From assembly GCA_949295465.1 (NCBI GenBank), contig CASFKY010000073.1, positions 1 through 32,586 of the forward strand: a stretch of 32,586 nucleotides of DNA. The letters run 5' to 3'. This stretch comes from an uncultured Oscillospiraceae bacterium (GTDB lineage Bacteria; Bacillota; Clostridia; Oscillospirales; Ruminococcaceae). Shown piece by piece: positions 8,422-16,296 of the stretch. Each line of letters starts with the position of its first letter. Position 1 is the first letter of the stretch. A program made the position numbers and the translations under genes. A model generated the notes under the pieces. The model made no database searches. It saw only the letters and a list, made by a program, of their open reading frames with translations, and had not been told where the DNA came from.

Positions 8422-9189
8422 CTATCGGTTCAGCCGGTAGAGCAGCGCCAGCCCCTTCATCAGCAGGTGCTCGTCCCGCACCAGGGGGTGGCGGCAGAGG
8501 GGCGCGGCCCAGCGGGAAAGCCCGCCGGTGAGCACCAGCCGGGCATCTTCGCCCAGCTCCTCCTCAAAGCGGGCTGCCATCCCGTCGATGAGGGCGGCGG
8601 CGCCGCAGACCGTGCCGCTGAGGATGCACTGCTCGGTGTCGGTGCCGATGGCCTGCCGGGGCATATCCGGCTCCAGCAGGGGCAGCTGGGCGGTCTTTTC
8701 GTGAAGCGCGCTCAGCCCGGTGAGCAGCCCGGGGGCGATGGCTCCGCCCCGGAACACCCGGTCCCGGTCCACCACATTGAAGGTGGTGGCGGTGCCCATG
8801 TCCACCGTGATCACCGGCAAGGGGTAATATTCCGCCGCGGCGGCTGCGTCGGCCAGCCGGTCCATGCCCAGGGTGCCGGTGTGGGAGATGCCCAGCTTCA
8901 GCCCGCTGGCAAGGCCCGGGCGGGCCACCAGAGGCGGCGCGGCACAAAAGGCGGCGGCGCAGCGGCTCAGCACCGGGGTGAGGGCGGGCACCACGCTGGT
9001 GAGCACGGCCCCCTCAAACCGGGGCGAATCCCCCAGCCCGCAACCCGAAAAAGCGCCCCGCATGCCGGGCAGATACTCGGCGGCGGACCGCTGGGGACAG
9101 GTATCCAGATGGGCCTCGAAGCATACACGCCCGCCCTCCAGGCCGCACAGGCCGACGGTGGTGTTGCCGATGTCGATGGCCAGAATCAT
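8422..9189 (-). CDS. coaX: Type III pantothenate kinase CoaX
   Basis: It phosphorylates pantothenate, the first step of coenzyme A synthesis. The 255-residue protein has the ASKHA-fold signatures of the type III class: AIDIGNTT (residues 4-11), TGTLGMDR (Asp110, catalytic position) and VDMGTATTFNVV (Asp130, cation and nucleotide site). GGAIAPGL follows, as in the family. Type III enzymes are not feedback-inhibited by CoA. It is divergent from coaBC, which performs the next two steps, and precedes the ECF S-component gene, so import and activation of the vitamin are probably co-expressed. The -10/-35 promoter in front is close to consensus. Confidence 0.95.
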   Translation of the reverse strand: MILAIDIGNTTVGLCGLEGGRVCFEAHLDTCPQRSAAEYLPGMRGAFSGCGLGDSPRFEGAVLTSVVPALTPVLSRCAAAFCAAPPLVARPGLASGLKLGISHTGTLGMDRLADAAAAAEYYPLPVITVDMGTATTFNVVDRDRVFRGGAIAPGLLTGLSALHEKTAQLPLLEPDMPRQAIGTDTEQCILSGTVCGAAALIDGMAARFEEELGEDARLVLTGGLSRWAAPLCRHPLVRDEHLLMKGLALLYRLNR

Positions 9190-9223
9190 AGGGAAAAAGC
9201 CTCCCTTTCAGGAAGTCCACCCT

Positions 9224-9252
9224 ATTATATACTTACCGGCAGGCCCATGCAA
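9224..9252 (-). promoter_or_regulatory. Promoter for coaX and the ECF gene
   Basis: On the - strand TTGCAT (9247-9252) and a perfect TATAAT (9224-9229) have a 17-base spacer. The leader is about 25-35 bases. Confidence 0.7.
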
Positions 9253-9276
9253 GGGAAAAGGCCCAAAAAAGTCCGC

Positions 9277-9305
9277 TTTACTTTGTTTTTCAGCCATAGT
9301 ATACT
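9277..9305 (+). promoter_or_regulatory. Promoter for coaBC
   Basis: TTTACT (9277-9282) and TATACT (9300-9305) with a 17-base spacer. It lies back-to-back with the coaX promoter; only 24 bases separate the two -35 hexamers. Confidence 0.6.
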
Positions 9306-9371
9306 GAGGAAAACAACTGTGCCCCGCCCCTTTGTCCGGGCAGCGGGGCCAAGGGGAAAGGGAGAATCCTT

Positions 9372-10574
9372 ATGAGCCTTCTGGACGGAAAATGTGTGAT
9401 CCTGGGGGTCACCGGCGGCATCGCCGCCTACAAGATGGCCAATGTGGCCAGCGCCCTGCGCAAGGCGGGGGCCGAGATCCATGTGCTGATGACCCAAAAC
9501 GCTACCCAGTTCATCACGCCGCTCACCTTTGAGACCCTCACCGGCAACAAGTGCATTGTGGACACCTTTGACCGGGATTTCAAGTTTGAGGTCACCCATG
9601 TGTCCCTGGCCAAGAAGGCGGAGCTGATCCTCATTGCCCCGGCCACCGCCAACGTGATCGCCAAGATGGCCCACGGCATTGCCGACGACATGCTCACCAC
9701 CACGGTGCTGGCCTCCCGCTGCCCCAAGGTGGTGGCCCCGGCCATGAACACCGCCATGCTGGAAAACCCCATCACCCAGGACAACCTGCGTACCCTGGAG
9801 CACTACGGCTTTGAGATCATCCCGCCGGACAGCGGGATGCTGGCCTGCCGGGATGTGGGCAGCGGCAAGCTGCCCGCCGAGGGGGTCCTGCTGGACTACA
9901 TTTACCGGCACCTGGCCCACGAAAAGGATATGGAGGGGCTGCGGGTCACCGTCACCGCCGGCCCCACCCAGGAGCCCCTGGACCCGGTGCGGTATCTCAC
10001 CAACCACTCCAGCGGCAAGATGGGCTATGCCCTGGCCCGGGCGGCAGTACGCCGGGGGGCCAAGGTCTGCCTCATCCACGGCCAAACGGCCCTGGAGCCG
10101 GTGCGCTTTGTGCGGGATTTGCCGGTGGTCACCGCCCGCCAGATGTACGAGGCGGTGAGCGGGGCCTTTGAGGATACCGACATCCTCATCATGGCCGCCG
10201 CCGTGGCCGACTACCGCCCCGCCCAGGTGGCCGACAACAAGATCAAGAAAAAGGACGGGGACCTCTCCATTCCCCTGGCCCGCACCGACGACATCCTGGG
10301 CAGCCTGGCCCCCCGCAAGACCAGCCAGTTTGTCTGCGGCTTTTCCATGGAGACCCAGGACATGATCGAGAACAGCCGCAAAAAGCTGGAGAAAAAACAC
10401 CTGGACATGATCGCCGCCAACAACCTGAAGGTGGAGGGGGCCGGCTTTGGGGTGGACACCAACGTGCTCACCCTCATCACCGCCGGCGAGACCCGCCAGC
10501 TGCCCCTGATGAGCAAGGACGAGGCCGCCGACGCCCTGCTGGACGCCATCCTGAAGGAGCGGGCCGGCCGGTAA
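9372..10574 (+). CDS. coaBC: Bifunctional phosphopantothenoylcysteine decarboxylase / phosphopantothenate-cysteine ligase
   Basis: A 400-residue fused enzyme for steps two and three of CoA synthesis. The N-terminal flavin-dependent decarboxylase (about 1-190) shows GVTGGIAAYK, the catalytic His in THVSL, APAMNTAM and the Cys-containing lid SGMLACRDVGSGKLP. The C-terminal ligase (about 195-400) shows TAGPTQEPLDPVRYLTNHSSGKMG, MAAAVADYRP and the Lys cluster NKIKKKDG, the position of the ligase Lys. Length and motifs are complete. The ATG at 9372 follows AAAGGGAGA. The gene has its own promoter and ends at a strong terminator. Confidence 0.97.
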   Translation: MSLLDGKCVILGVTGGIAAYKMANVASALRKAGAEIHVLMTQNATQFITPLTFETLTGNKCIVDTFDRDFKFEVTHVSLAKKAELILIAPATANVIAKMAHGIADDMLTTTVLASRCPKVVAPAMNTAMLENPITQDNLRTLEHYGFEIIPPDSGMLACRDVGSGKLPAEGVLLDYIYRHLAHEKDMEGLRVTVTAGPTQEPLDPVRYLTNHSSGKMGYALARAAVRRGAKVCLIHGQTALEPVRFVRDLPVVTARQMYEAVSGAFEDTDILIMAAAVADYRPAQVADNKIKKKDGDLSIPLARTDDILGSLAPRKTSQFVCGFSMETQDMIENSRKKLEKKHLDMIAANNLKVEGAGFGVDTNVLTLITAGETRQLPLMSKDEAADALLDAILKERAGR

Positions 10575-10589
10575 AACCAGAACAGCGCA

Positions 10590-10623
10590 AAAAAGAGCCT
10601 TCGCCGCGGCGAAGGCTCTTTTT
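10590..10623. terminator. Bidirectional intrinsic terminator
   Basis: A perfect 16-bp stem, including the A/T flanks, around a tiny GC loop. It serves coaBC and the converging M20 gene. Confidence 0.87.
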
Positions 10624-10641
10624 GTGTGCAACCAGGCTGTC

Positions 10642-11832
10642 TTACTTGGCCCGGCGTTTGAGCCAGCCCTCGGCACAGCCGGCCAGCAGGGCGGCGCCAA
10701 TGGGCAGGCACTCTTCGTTGAAGACCACCTTGGCATTGTGCTGGATGTAGGGGTAAGGGTGCTCCCGGTCGGGGCCGGCCCCCACAAAGAAGTAGGCGCT
10801 GGGCAGCCGGCAGGACATGCTGGCAAAATCGTCCGAGCCCATCTTGCGGATGGGCTTTTCGGCCAGATGGGCCTCCCCTTCGAGGGTCTGGGTCAGGTAG
10901 ACCTTCATCTCCTCCTCCAGCTCCTCGTCCAGCACCACCGCGTTCATGCTGGCCTCAAAATCCAGCTGGCACTGGCAGCCGAAGGTCTTGGCGGTGTACT
11001 CGCACACCTCTTTCAGCCGCCCCAGCAGATAGTCCCGCTGGTCGTTGTTGTAGGTGCGCAGGCTGCCCTTCATCACCACGCTCTCGGGGAAGATGTTGAA
11101 GGCCTTGCTGCTGCTCTCGATGGAGCAGACCGTGAGGATGTCGGTCTGGCTGGGGTCCGCTTCCCGGGCGATGAGGGTCTCCAGGGCCAGGATCAGGTGG
11201 GCCGAGCAGTTCAGGGCGTCCTTGCCCTGGTGAGGCCGGGCTCCGTGGCAGCTCTGACCCCGCACAGTGAGGGTGAAGATGTCGTTGGAGCAGAAGGTGG
11301 GCCCCTGCCCCCAGGCGATCACTCCCAGAGGGCTGCCCGCGTCCACATGCAGACCCAGCGCCGCGTCGGGGGTGGGATCCTCCAGGATGCCGCCCGCCAG
11401 CATGTCCAGGCAGCCGTCCCCCGTCTCCTCGCCGGGCTGGAACATCAGCTTGATGCGGCCTTTCAGGGCCTCCTCGTTCTCCTTCAGCATCCGGGCGGCC
11501 CCCAGCAGCATGGCGGCGTGGTTGTCGTGGCCGCAGCAGTGGGCCTTGCCGGGGTTCTGGCTGGCAAAGGGCAGGCCGCTCTCCTCCTGCATGGGCAGGG
11601 CGTCGATGTCCGCCCGCAGCAGCAGCACAGGGCCCTCGGTGGCTTTGCCGATCAGGGCGGTGAGCCCGCTGCGGCCGCAGGTCTTCACCTCCAGCCCCAT
11701 CCCCTCCAGCTGGGCGCGGATGTAGGCGCTGGTCTGGGGCAGGTCGCAGCCGGTCTCCGGGTGGGCGTGGAGAGCACGGCGGTCCCGCAGGATGGTCTCG
11801 TTCAATTCGTGGGCGCGCTTTAAATAATCCAT
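10642..11832 (-). CDS. M20-family amidohydrolase (M20D type)
   Basis: A 396-residue metal hydrolase of the kind that cleaves N-acyl amino acids, aminobenzoyl-type amides or dipeptides in the cytoplasm. Motifs: HAHPETG, LLLRADIDALPM, the ligand sequence CGHDNHAAMLLG, FQPGEETGDG with the catalytic Glu, GLHVD, and the dimerisation-domain motif SCHGARPHQGKDAL. The late MGSDDFASM and PYIQHNAK stretches are also typical. I start it at the ATG at 11832, which has AGGAGA upstream and matches the usual N-terminus; the open frame runs 53 codons further without a site. It lies 171 bases after a YfcC-type carrier on the same strand, suggesting import then hydrolysis. Confidence 0.9.
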   Translation of the reverse strand: MDYLKRAHELNETILRDRRALHAHPETGCDLPQTSAYIRAQLEGMGLEVKTCGRSGLTALIGKATEGPVLLLRADIDALPMQEESGLPFASQNPGKAHCCGHDNHAAMLLGAARMLKENEEALKGRIKLMFQPGEETGDGCLDMLAGGILEDPTPDAALGLHVDAGSPLGVIAWGQGPTFCSNDIFTLTVRGQSCHGARPHQGKDALNCSAHLILALETLIAREADPSQTDILTVCSIESSSKAFNIFPESVVMKGSLRTYNNDQRDYLLGRLKEVCEYTAKTFGCQCQLDFEASMNAVVLDEELEEEMKVYLTQTLEGEAHLAEKPIRKMGSDDFASMSCRLPSAYFFVGAGPDREHPYPYIQHNAKVVFNEECLPIGAALLAGCAEGWLKRRAK

Positions 11833-11890
11833 GATCACATTCTCCTGTTCTGGTGTATGGCGGATTCTACTTCTCCCCTGCCCGGACAGA

Positions 11891-11959
11891 CCAAAAGCCG
11901 GCACCGGCCACCGGGCCGGGAGCAGAGCCCCGGTCGGCACGGGCCAGCCCGGCTTTTGG
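11891..11959 (-). other. Large stem-loop between carrier and amidohydrolase
   Basis: Perfect 11-bp arms (11891-11901 and 11949-11959) enclose 47 bases that can form further stems (CCGGCC/GGCCGG, ACCGGG/CCCGGT). There is no T run after it, so a simple terminator is unlikely. It could tune the carrier/enzyme ratio by blocking RNA decay. Confidence 0.45.
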
Positions 11960-12003
11960 GTCAGGAAGTAGAGAAGAAGTAGAGGCTTCAATCAATAGGG
12001 GTG

Positions 12004-13407
12004 TCAGAAAACGAAGGTGGAGAGGACCACCATCACGCCACCAATGCACAGGTTGGTGACGATGATGCGCCAGATGTATTTCACATACTGGGGATAGGTG
12101 ATCTCCGCAATGGCAACACCGCCCATGGTGGCTGCCGACATGGGCAGCAGCAGGTTGGTGAGGCCGTCGCCGAAAATAAAGGCGGTGACCACGGTCTGGG
12201 GATGCAGGCCCAGCACGTCACCCAGGGGGCCCATGATGGGGATGGTGGCGGCAGCCTGGCCGGAGCCGGAAATGATGAAGGTGTTCATGGCCACCTGGAA
12301 GACGTACATGGCCAGGGCGCCGGCAATCTTGGGCAGACCGCTGAGGGCGCTGGAAACCGCGAAGATAATGGTGTCAATGATGCCGGCATTGGTCATGACA
12401 ATGGCAATGGCCTTGGAGAAGCCCACCACCAGGAAACCGACCAGTACCTTGCGGCAGCCCACCACAAACTCTTCCGCAATCTTGTTGGGGCTGTAGCCGG
12501 CAGTGAGGCCGATCACCACGGCCATCACCAGGAAGATGGCGGCCAGTTCGGTGCCGAAGTCCCAGCCGTTCAGGGCGCCGTAAATGACGGTGAGGATGCC
12601 CAGCACAAACTCCACCAGGATGAGGATCCGGCGGGGAGAGAGGGTGTCGTCAATCTCTTCCACCGAGATGGTGCTGCCCTCGGCCTTCACCCGAGCCTCC
12701 ACGTTGGCGCAGATGCTGCGGCTGGGGTCCTTTTTGATCCGCACCGCATACCACACGGTCCAGAACGAGACGCTGCACAGCAGCAGCACATAGCCGATGG
12801 CGCGGAACCAGGCGCCGGTGAAGATGGGCTCGATGCCCAGCAGGCTCTGGGCCACGCCAGTGGTGGAGTTGTTGAACAGGCCGCTGGCAAAGCCGCAGTT
12901 GCCGGCGGCGATGGTCACCGAGAGGCCCACCATGGCGTCAAAGCCCATGCTGCGGGCAAACAGGATGCCCAGGGGCACAAAGGCCAGCATGGACTCGGCG
13001 TTGCCGGTGGCGGCAGGCAGGGCGCTGAAGGCGATGATGACCAGGGGAAGAACGGCGGCGCCCATCTTCTGGGCCTTGCCCTTCAGCACTTTGGCCAGAA
13101 CAGCCTTGGTGGCGCCGGTGGACTCAATGACCGAAAAGGCGCCGCTGATGATCAGCACAAAGTTGGCGATGTAGGCCACCTGGGTCATGCCGTCGGGGAT
13201 GGCCACAAAAATATCAAAGGGGGTGGCGGGGTGAGCATCCACATAGTGGAAAGAACCGGGAACAACCACCTGGCGGCCGCCCTCCTCGATCCGATCATAG
13301 CTGCCGGCGGGGATAATGTAAGTCAGGATCGCCACAAAGATGATCATGCACAGGATGATGACCAGCGTGTGGGGGAACGCAAACTTTTTCTGCTTCGTTT
13401 CGCTCAT
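12004..13407 (-). CDS. YfcC-family carrier (C4-dicarboxylate/amino-acid type)
   Basis: A 467-residue inner-membrane protein with about 11-12 hydrophobic segments. The start FAFPHTLVIILCMIIFVAILTYIIPAG, the PATGNAESMLAFVPL stretch and the end GDGLTNLLLPMSAATMGG fit the YfcC/DcuC-like group. Members are annotated as C4-dicarboxylate anaerobic carriers, but many sit beside peptidases and probably carry amino-acid derivatives or peptides. Here an M20 hydrolase follows and an M24 peptidase is divergent, which favours such a substrate. The ribosome site is AAGAAAGGA. A possible -10 TATTAT lies on the - strand near 13516-13521, without a clear -35. Confidence 0.85.
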   Translation of the reverse strand: MSETKQKKFAFPHTLVIILCMIIFVAILTYIIPAGSYDRIEEGGRQVVVPGSFHYVDAHPATPFDIFVAIPDGMTQVAYIANFVLIISGAFSVIESTGATKAVLAKVLKGKAQKMGAAVLPLVIIAFSALPAATGNAESMLAFVPLGILFARSMGFDAMVGLSVTIAAGNCGFASGLFNNSTTGVAQSLLGIEPIFTGAWFRAIGYVLLLCSVSFWTVWYAVRIKKDPSRSICANVEARVKAEGSTISVEEIDDTLSPRRILILVEFVLGILTVIYGALNGWDFGTELAAIFLVMAVVIGLTAGYSPNKIAEEFVVGCRKVLVGFLVVGFSKAIAIVMTNAGIIDTIIFAVSSALSGLPKIAGALAMYVFQVAMNTFIISGSGQAAATIPIMGPLGDVLGLHPQTVVTAFIFGDGLTNLLLPMSAATMGGVAIAEITYPQYVKYIWRIIVTNLCIGGVMVVLSTFVF

Positions 13408-13949
13408 AAACGAATGTCCTTTCTTTCAGTATTTCCGTACACTTCTCCTCACGAAAGTGGACCGCACAGGGGCCCGGAAAGCTGCCCGGATGCCGGCTGC
13501 AAAGCGGTCAAAACATAATAAGCAAAAACCATGCCGAAATCGGGACTTTTTGCTTTAAAGCAGAAAAGCGACAGGAGCTGCCCTCAAAGAAGGACGAAGC
13601 ATCAAAAATAGCAAGAAAAGTATGACTCTTCCGTCTCTGCCCCGAAGGGAAGACTGAAGAAGAAAAAACGCAAAAACCTTCTCAAAAATGAAAATAAAAA
13701 ATGGACAAATCCTCATAATTGCAAAACGAATCAAAATGAATTTTGCAAAAGGAGAGATGCGTTTTGAATAAAATAAACCAAATATTTTGATTTTGTAAGA
13801 GGTTTCTGGTACAATAGAGGCAAATGAAAAATAGAATCTGTTCTTGCCGAACACTTCCCAAAATTCGCGAAATTAAGAATATTGGCGGGACAGATCTCCG
13901 GCACAAGAGCCGGACAGGCAGCGGCTTTGCCCCGCAGAAAGGACATTTT
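13408..13949. other. AT-rich divergent regulatory gap
   Basis: The 542-base gap between the carrier and the M24 peptidase is much richer in A and T (about 13540-13830) than its surroundings. It contains the inverted repeat TTGCAAAA (13719-13726) / TTTTGCAA (13741-13748), centre spacing 22 bases, about 40 bases before the peptidase promoter. Short reading frames here are hydrophobic, lack ribosome sites and are probably not genes. Confidence 0.5.
13787..13815 (+). promoter_or_regulatory. Promoter for the M24 peptidase
   Basis: TTGATT (13787-13792) and TACAAT (13810-13815) have a 17-base spacer. The leader is about 130 bases. Confidence 0.65.
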
Positions 13950-15026
13950 ATGAGAACAGACCGTCTTCAGAAAATCGTGGCCGGCATGCGCGAGGCCGGT
14001 GTGGACCAGATGATCCTCAGCGATCCCTCTACCATCTTTTATCTGACTGGCAGCTTTGTGGCGCCCGGGCTGCGGATGCTGGTCCTTTTGCTGGACAGCC
14101 AGGGCAAGGCCACCTTTTACATCAACGCCCTCCAAAGCGATTACGCGGGCCTGGGGGAGGACATTGTCTGGTATCAGGATTCCCAGGACCCCGTCAAGCT
14201 GCTGGCCCAGTCTGTGCGGGAAAACGCCCGGGTGGCGGTGGACAAGAACTGGTCGGCCAACTTCCTGCTGCGGCTGATGGCCGAGAAAAAGGCAGACTAT
14301 TGCCTCTCCGGCCAGATTGTGGACCGGGTGCGGATGGTGAAGGACGAGGAGGAGATCGCCGCTCTGCAGGAGAGCTGCCTCATCAACGAGAAGGTCATGG
14401 ATGAGATGATCAGCCTGCTGGGGCCCCAGCGCACCGAGCAGCAGCACCATCGGCTGCTGCATGAGATGTACTGCAAGTACGGCGCCGACGGCTATAACAT
14501 CATCGGGGTGGTGGCCTACGGCAAATCCTGCGGCTACGCCCATCACAAGGCGGACGACACCCGGCTGGCCCCCGGCGACAGCGTCATCATCGACATCGGC
14601 GCCCGCTACAAGGGCTATCGCTCCGACATGACCCGCACCGTGTTCTACAAGAGCGCCTCTGAGGAGATGCGGGAAATCTATAAGATTGTGCTGGAGGCCC
14701 AACTCACTGCCATGGACGCGGTGAAAGCGGGAGTGCGCTTCTGCGACATCGACAAGATCGGCCGGGACATCATCACCAAATACGGCTACGGGGAGTATTT
14801 CACCCACCGCATCGGCCACAACATCGGCATCGACGGACACGAGTTCCCGGACGTGGGCGGAGCCAACGAGATGGAGATCCTGCCGGGCATGTGCTTCTCG
14901 GTGGAGCCGGGCATCTACATCCCCGGCAAGGGCGGCGTGCGCATCGAGGATCTGGTGGTGGCCCGGGAGGGCGGCTACCATTGCTTCTACACCTACCCCA
15001 AAAAGGAGCTGCGGGTGGTGGAGTGA
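13950..15026 (+). CDS. M24-family aminopeptidase (Xaa-Pro dipeptidase-like)
   Basis: A 358-residue pita-bread metallopeptidase. An N-terminal creatinase-like domain (about 1-125) precedes the catalytic domain. Ligands are visible: Asp in VIIDIGARYKGYRSDMTRT, His in HRIGHNIGIDGHE, Glu in FSVEPGIYIPGKGGVRIED and the final Glu of VRIED. This set is typical of PepQ/Xaa-Pro enzymes, which split proline-containing dipeptides or peptides in the cytoplasm. The ATG at 13950 follows AGAAAGGA; the open frame extends 42 codons upstream but that part resembles no family. Divergence from the carrier suggests shared control of peptide use. Confidence 0.9.
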   Translation: MRTDRLQKIVAGMREAGVDQMILSDPSTIFYLTGSFVAPGLRMLVLLLDSQGKATFYINALQSDYAGLGEDIVWYQDSQDPVKLLAQSVRENARVAVDKNWSANFLLRLMAEKKADYCLSGQIVDRVRMVKDEEEIAALQESCLINEKVMDEMISLLGPQRTEQQHHRLLHEMYCKYGADGYNIIGVVAYGKSCGYAHHKADDTRLAPGDSVIIDIGARYKGYRSDMTRTVFYKSASEEMREIYKIVLEAQLTAMDAVKAGVRFCDIDKIGRDIITKYGYGEYFTHRIGHNIGIDGHEFPDVGGANEMEILPGMCFSVEPGIYIPGKGGVRIEDLVVAREGGYHCFYTYPKKELRVVE

Positions 15027-15058
15027 AGCCGTTCCCCTGCCCTGCGTCCCAAAAGATA

Positions 15059-15093
15059 AAAAAGAAGAGGCGGATTTTCCGCCTCTTCTTTTT
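15059..15093. terminator. Bidirectional intrinsic terminator
   Basis: A 15-bp stem (15059-15073 / 15079-15093) with ATTTT loop and flanking A/T runs, between the M24 gene and lysR. Confidence 0.87.
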
Positions 15094-15106
15094 GTGTCAC
15101 AAAAAA

Positions 15107-16063
15107 TCAGCGCAGCGGCCCGGGGGCGTTCCGCTTCATGAACTCGATGAAATCCTGCCGGATGCTGCTCTGGGAGGCCTGGCGCCGGTGGTGGAGGAAT
15201 ACGTCCCGCCGGGCGTCCGGGTCCCGGAGCTTGTAAAAGTAGAGCTGGTCGGTGGCGCGCACCGCATGGGTGATGCCGGCCCGCACAAAGGTGGCGCCAC
15301 GGCCGTCCTGGGCCACGCAGTAGGCGGTGTAGAACTGGTCCAGCACCATCTCCACCCTGGGCTCAAAGCCGGCCCGGCGGCACATCCGCAAGGCCCGCCG
15401 GTGGATGTCGTTGCCCTCCCGCAAAAGCAGCAGCGGGACATCTCTGAAATGGCTCAGATCGGTGACGGGGGCCTCCGGCTCCAGATAGAGCCCGCTCTGC
15501 ACCTGCTCAAAGCGAAGCCGGCAGTCCCGCAGCTCCTCATTGATGGCAAAGGCCGCGGGCACCGCCAGCAGAATGTATTCCCGACAGAGAAATTCCGGCT
15601 CCAGGGCAGGGTCTTCCCAGGCCTCGGTGTCCAGGGTCAGGTCCAGCCTTCCCCCCATCAGGGCCTGGTACAGATCATCCACATTGTTTTCGGAAAGCTG
15701 CACTTTGCAGCCCGGGTGCAGCGCCTCAAACCGCTGGGCCAGCCCCGGCAGAATATGGGCGCAGAAGAAGGTGCCCGCCCCGATGGTGAGGGTCTCTGAG
15801 CAGGCCCGGCGCATCTCGGCAAAGCGGGCGTCCATCTCCTCCTCAATGGCCCGGATCTTGCGCACGCACTGGATGTAATATTCCCCGGCGGGGGTGGCCC
15901 GCACCGGGCTGGAGCTGCGGTCAAACAGCTGAAGCCCCAGCTCCTTTTCCACCTTTTTGATGGTGTTGCTGAGGGCCGGCTGGGAAATGTACAGCTTTTC
16001 CGCCGCCTTGGAAAAACTCTTTTCCTGGTACACGGCATAGACATAGTCCATCCCCTTGAGCAT
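15107..16063 (-). CDS. LysR-family transcriptional regulator
   Basis: A 318-residue regulator. The N-terminal winged HTH (about 1-60) has the family pattern: YAVYQEKSFSKAAEKLYISQ, then PALSNTIKKVEKELGLQLFDR. The remainder is the periplasmic-binding-protein-like effector domain with the usual ITIGAGTFF-like first strand and LLRE and FVRAGI motifs late. It is divergent from the aminotransferase-RidA pair, the usual arrangement for a LysR protein and its target. A dyad at 16113-16128 overlaps its own -35 region. The effector is unknown, but an amino acid or keto acid would fit the neighbours. Confidence 0.92.
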   Translation of the reverse strand: MLKGMDYVYAVYQEKSFSKAAEKLYISQPALSNTIKKVEKELGLQLFDRSSSPVRATPAGEYYIQCVRKIRAIEEEMDARFAEMRRACSETLTIGAGTFFCAHILPGLAQRFEALHPGCKVQLSENNVDDLYQALMGGRLDLTLDTEAWEDPALEPEFLCREYILLAVPAAFAINEELRDCRLRFEQVQSGLYLEPEAPVTDLSHFRDVPLLLLREGNDIHRRALRMCRRAGFEPRVEMVLDQFYTAYCVAQDGRGATFVRAGITHAVRATDQLYFYKLRDPDARRDVFLHHRRQASQSSIRQDFIEFMKRNAPGPLR

Positions 16064-16101
16064 GGCGCACCCTTCTTTCCTGTGGTTTTGGTTATAAATC
16101 C

Positions 16102-16128
16102 ATTATACCATGTTTTGATTATTCAAAA
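16102..16128 (-). promoter_or_regulatory. lysR promoter and candidate LysR box
   Basis: On the - strand a perfect TATAAT lies at 16102-16107. The inverted repeat TTTTGA-TTAT-TCAAAA (16113-16128) overlaps the -35 position and contains the T-N11-A pattern of LysR boxes. Binding here could repress lysR and activate the divergent genes. No clear -35/-10 pair was found for the aminotransferase, as expected for an activator-dependent promoter. Confidence 0.5.
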
Positions 16129-16296
16129 AAGCAGATGACCGCTTGTCTATTCATTTTAATTATGGAAACATACAAAAAGATGTATTGGACGAAAGCGGGA
16201 TTTTGTGGCAGACTAAGGGCAAGATAAAAACTTAACAAAGGGGCACGGCCCCGGCGCGGCTCTCTTGGGCCGGCAGGAAAGAAAGGAAAAGAGAGA

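Noticed and set aside
12001-13518. 505-codon + strand frame opposite the YfcC carrier
   Set aside because: His/Gly/Gln/Asp-rich translation with no family pattern; the opposite strand encodes a clear membrane carrier with a ribosome site.
13555-13906. Hydrophobic - strand frames in the AT-rich gap
   Set aside because: No ribosome site, Phe/Ile-rich composition explained by A/T-rich DNA, and overlap with a good promoter for the M24 gene.
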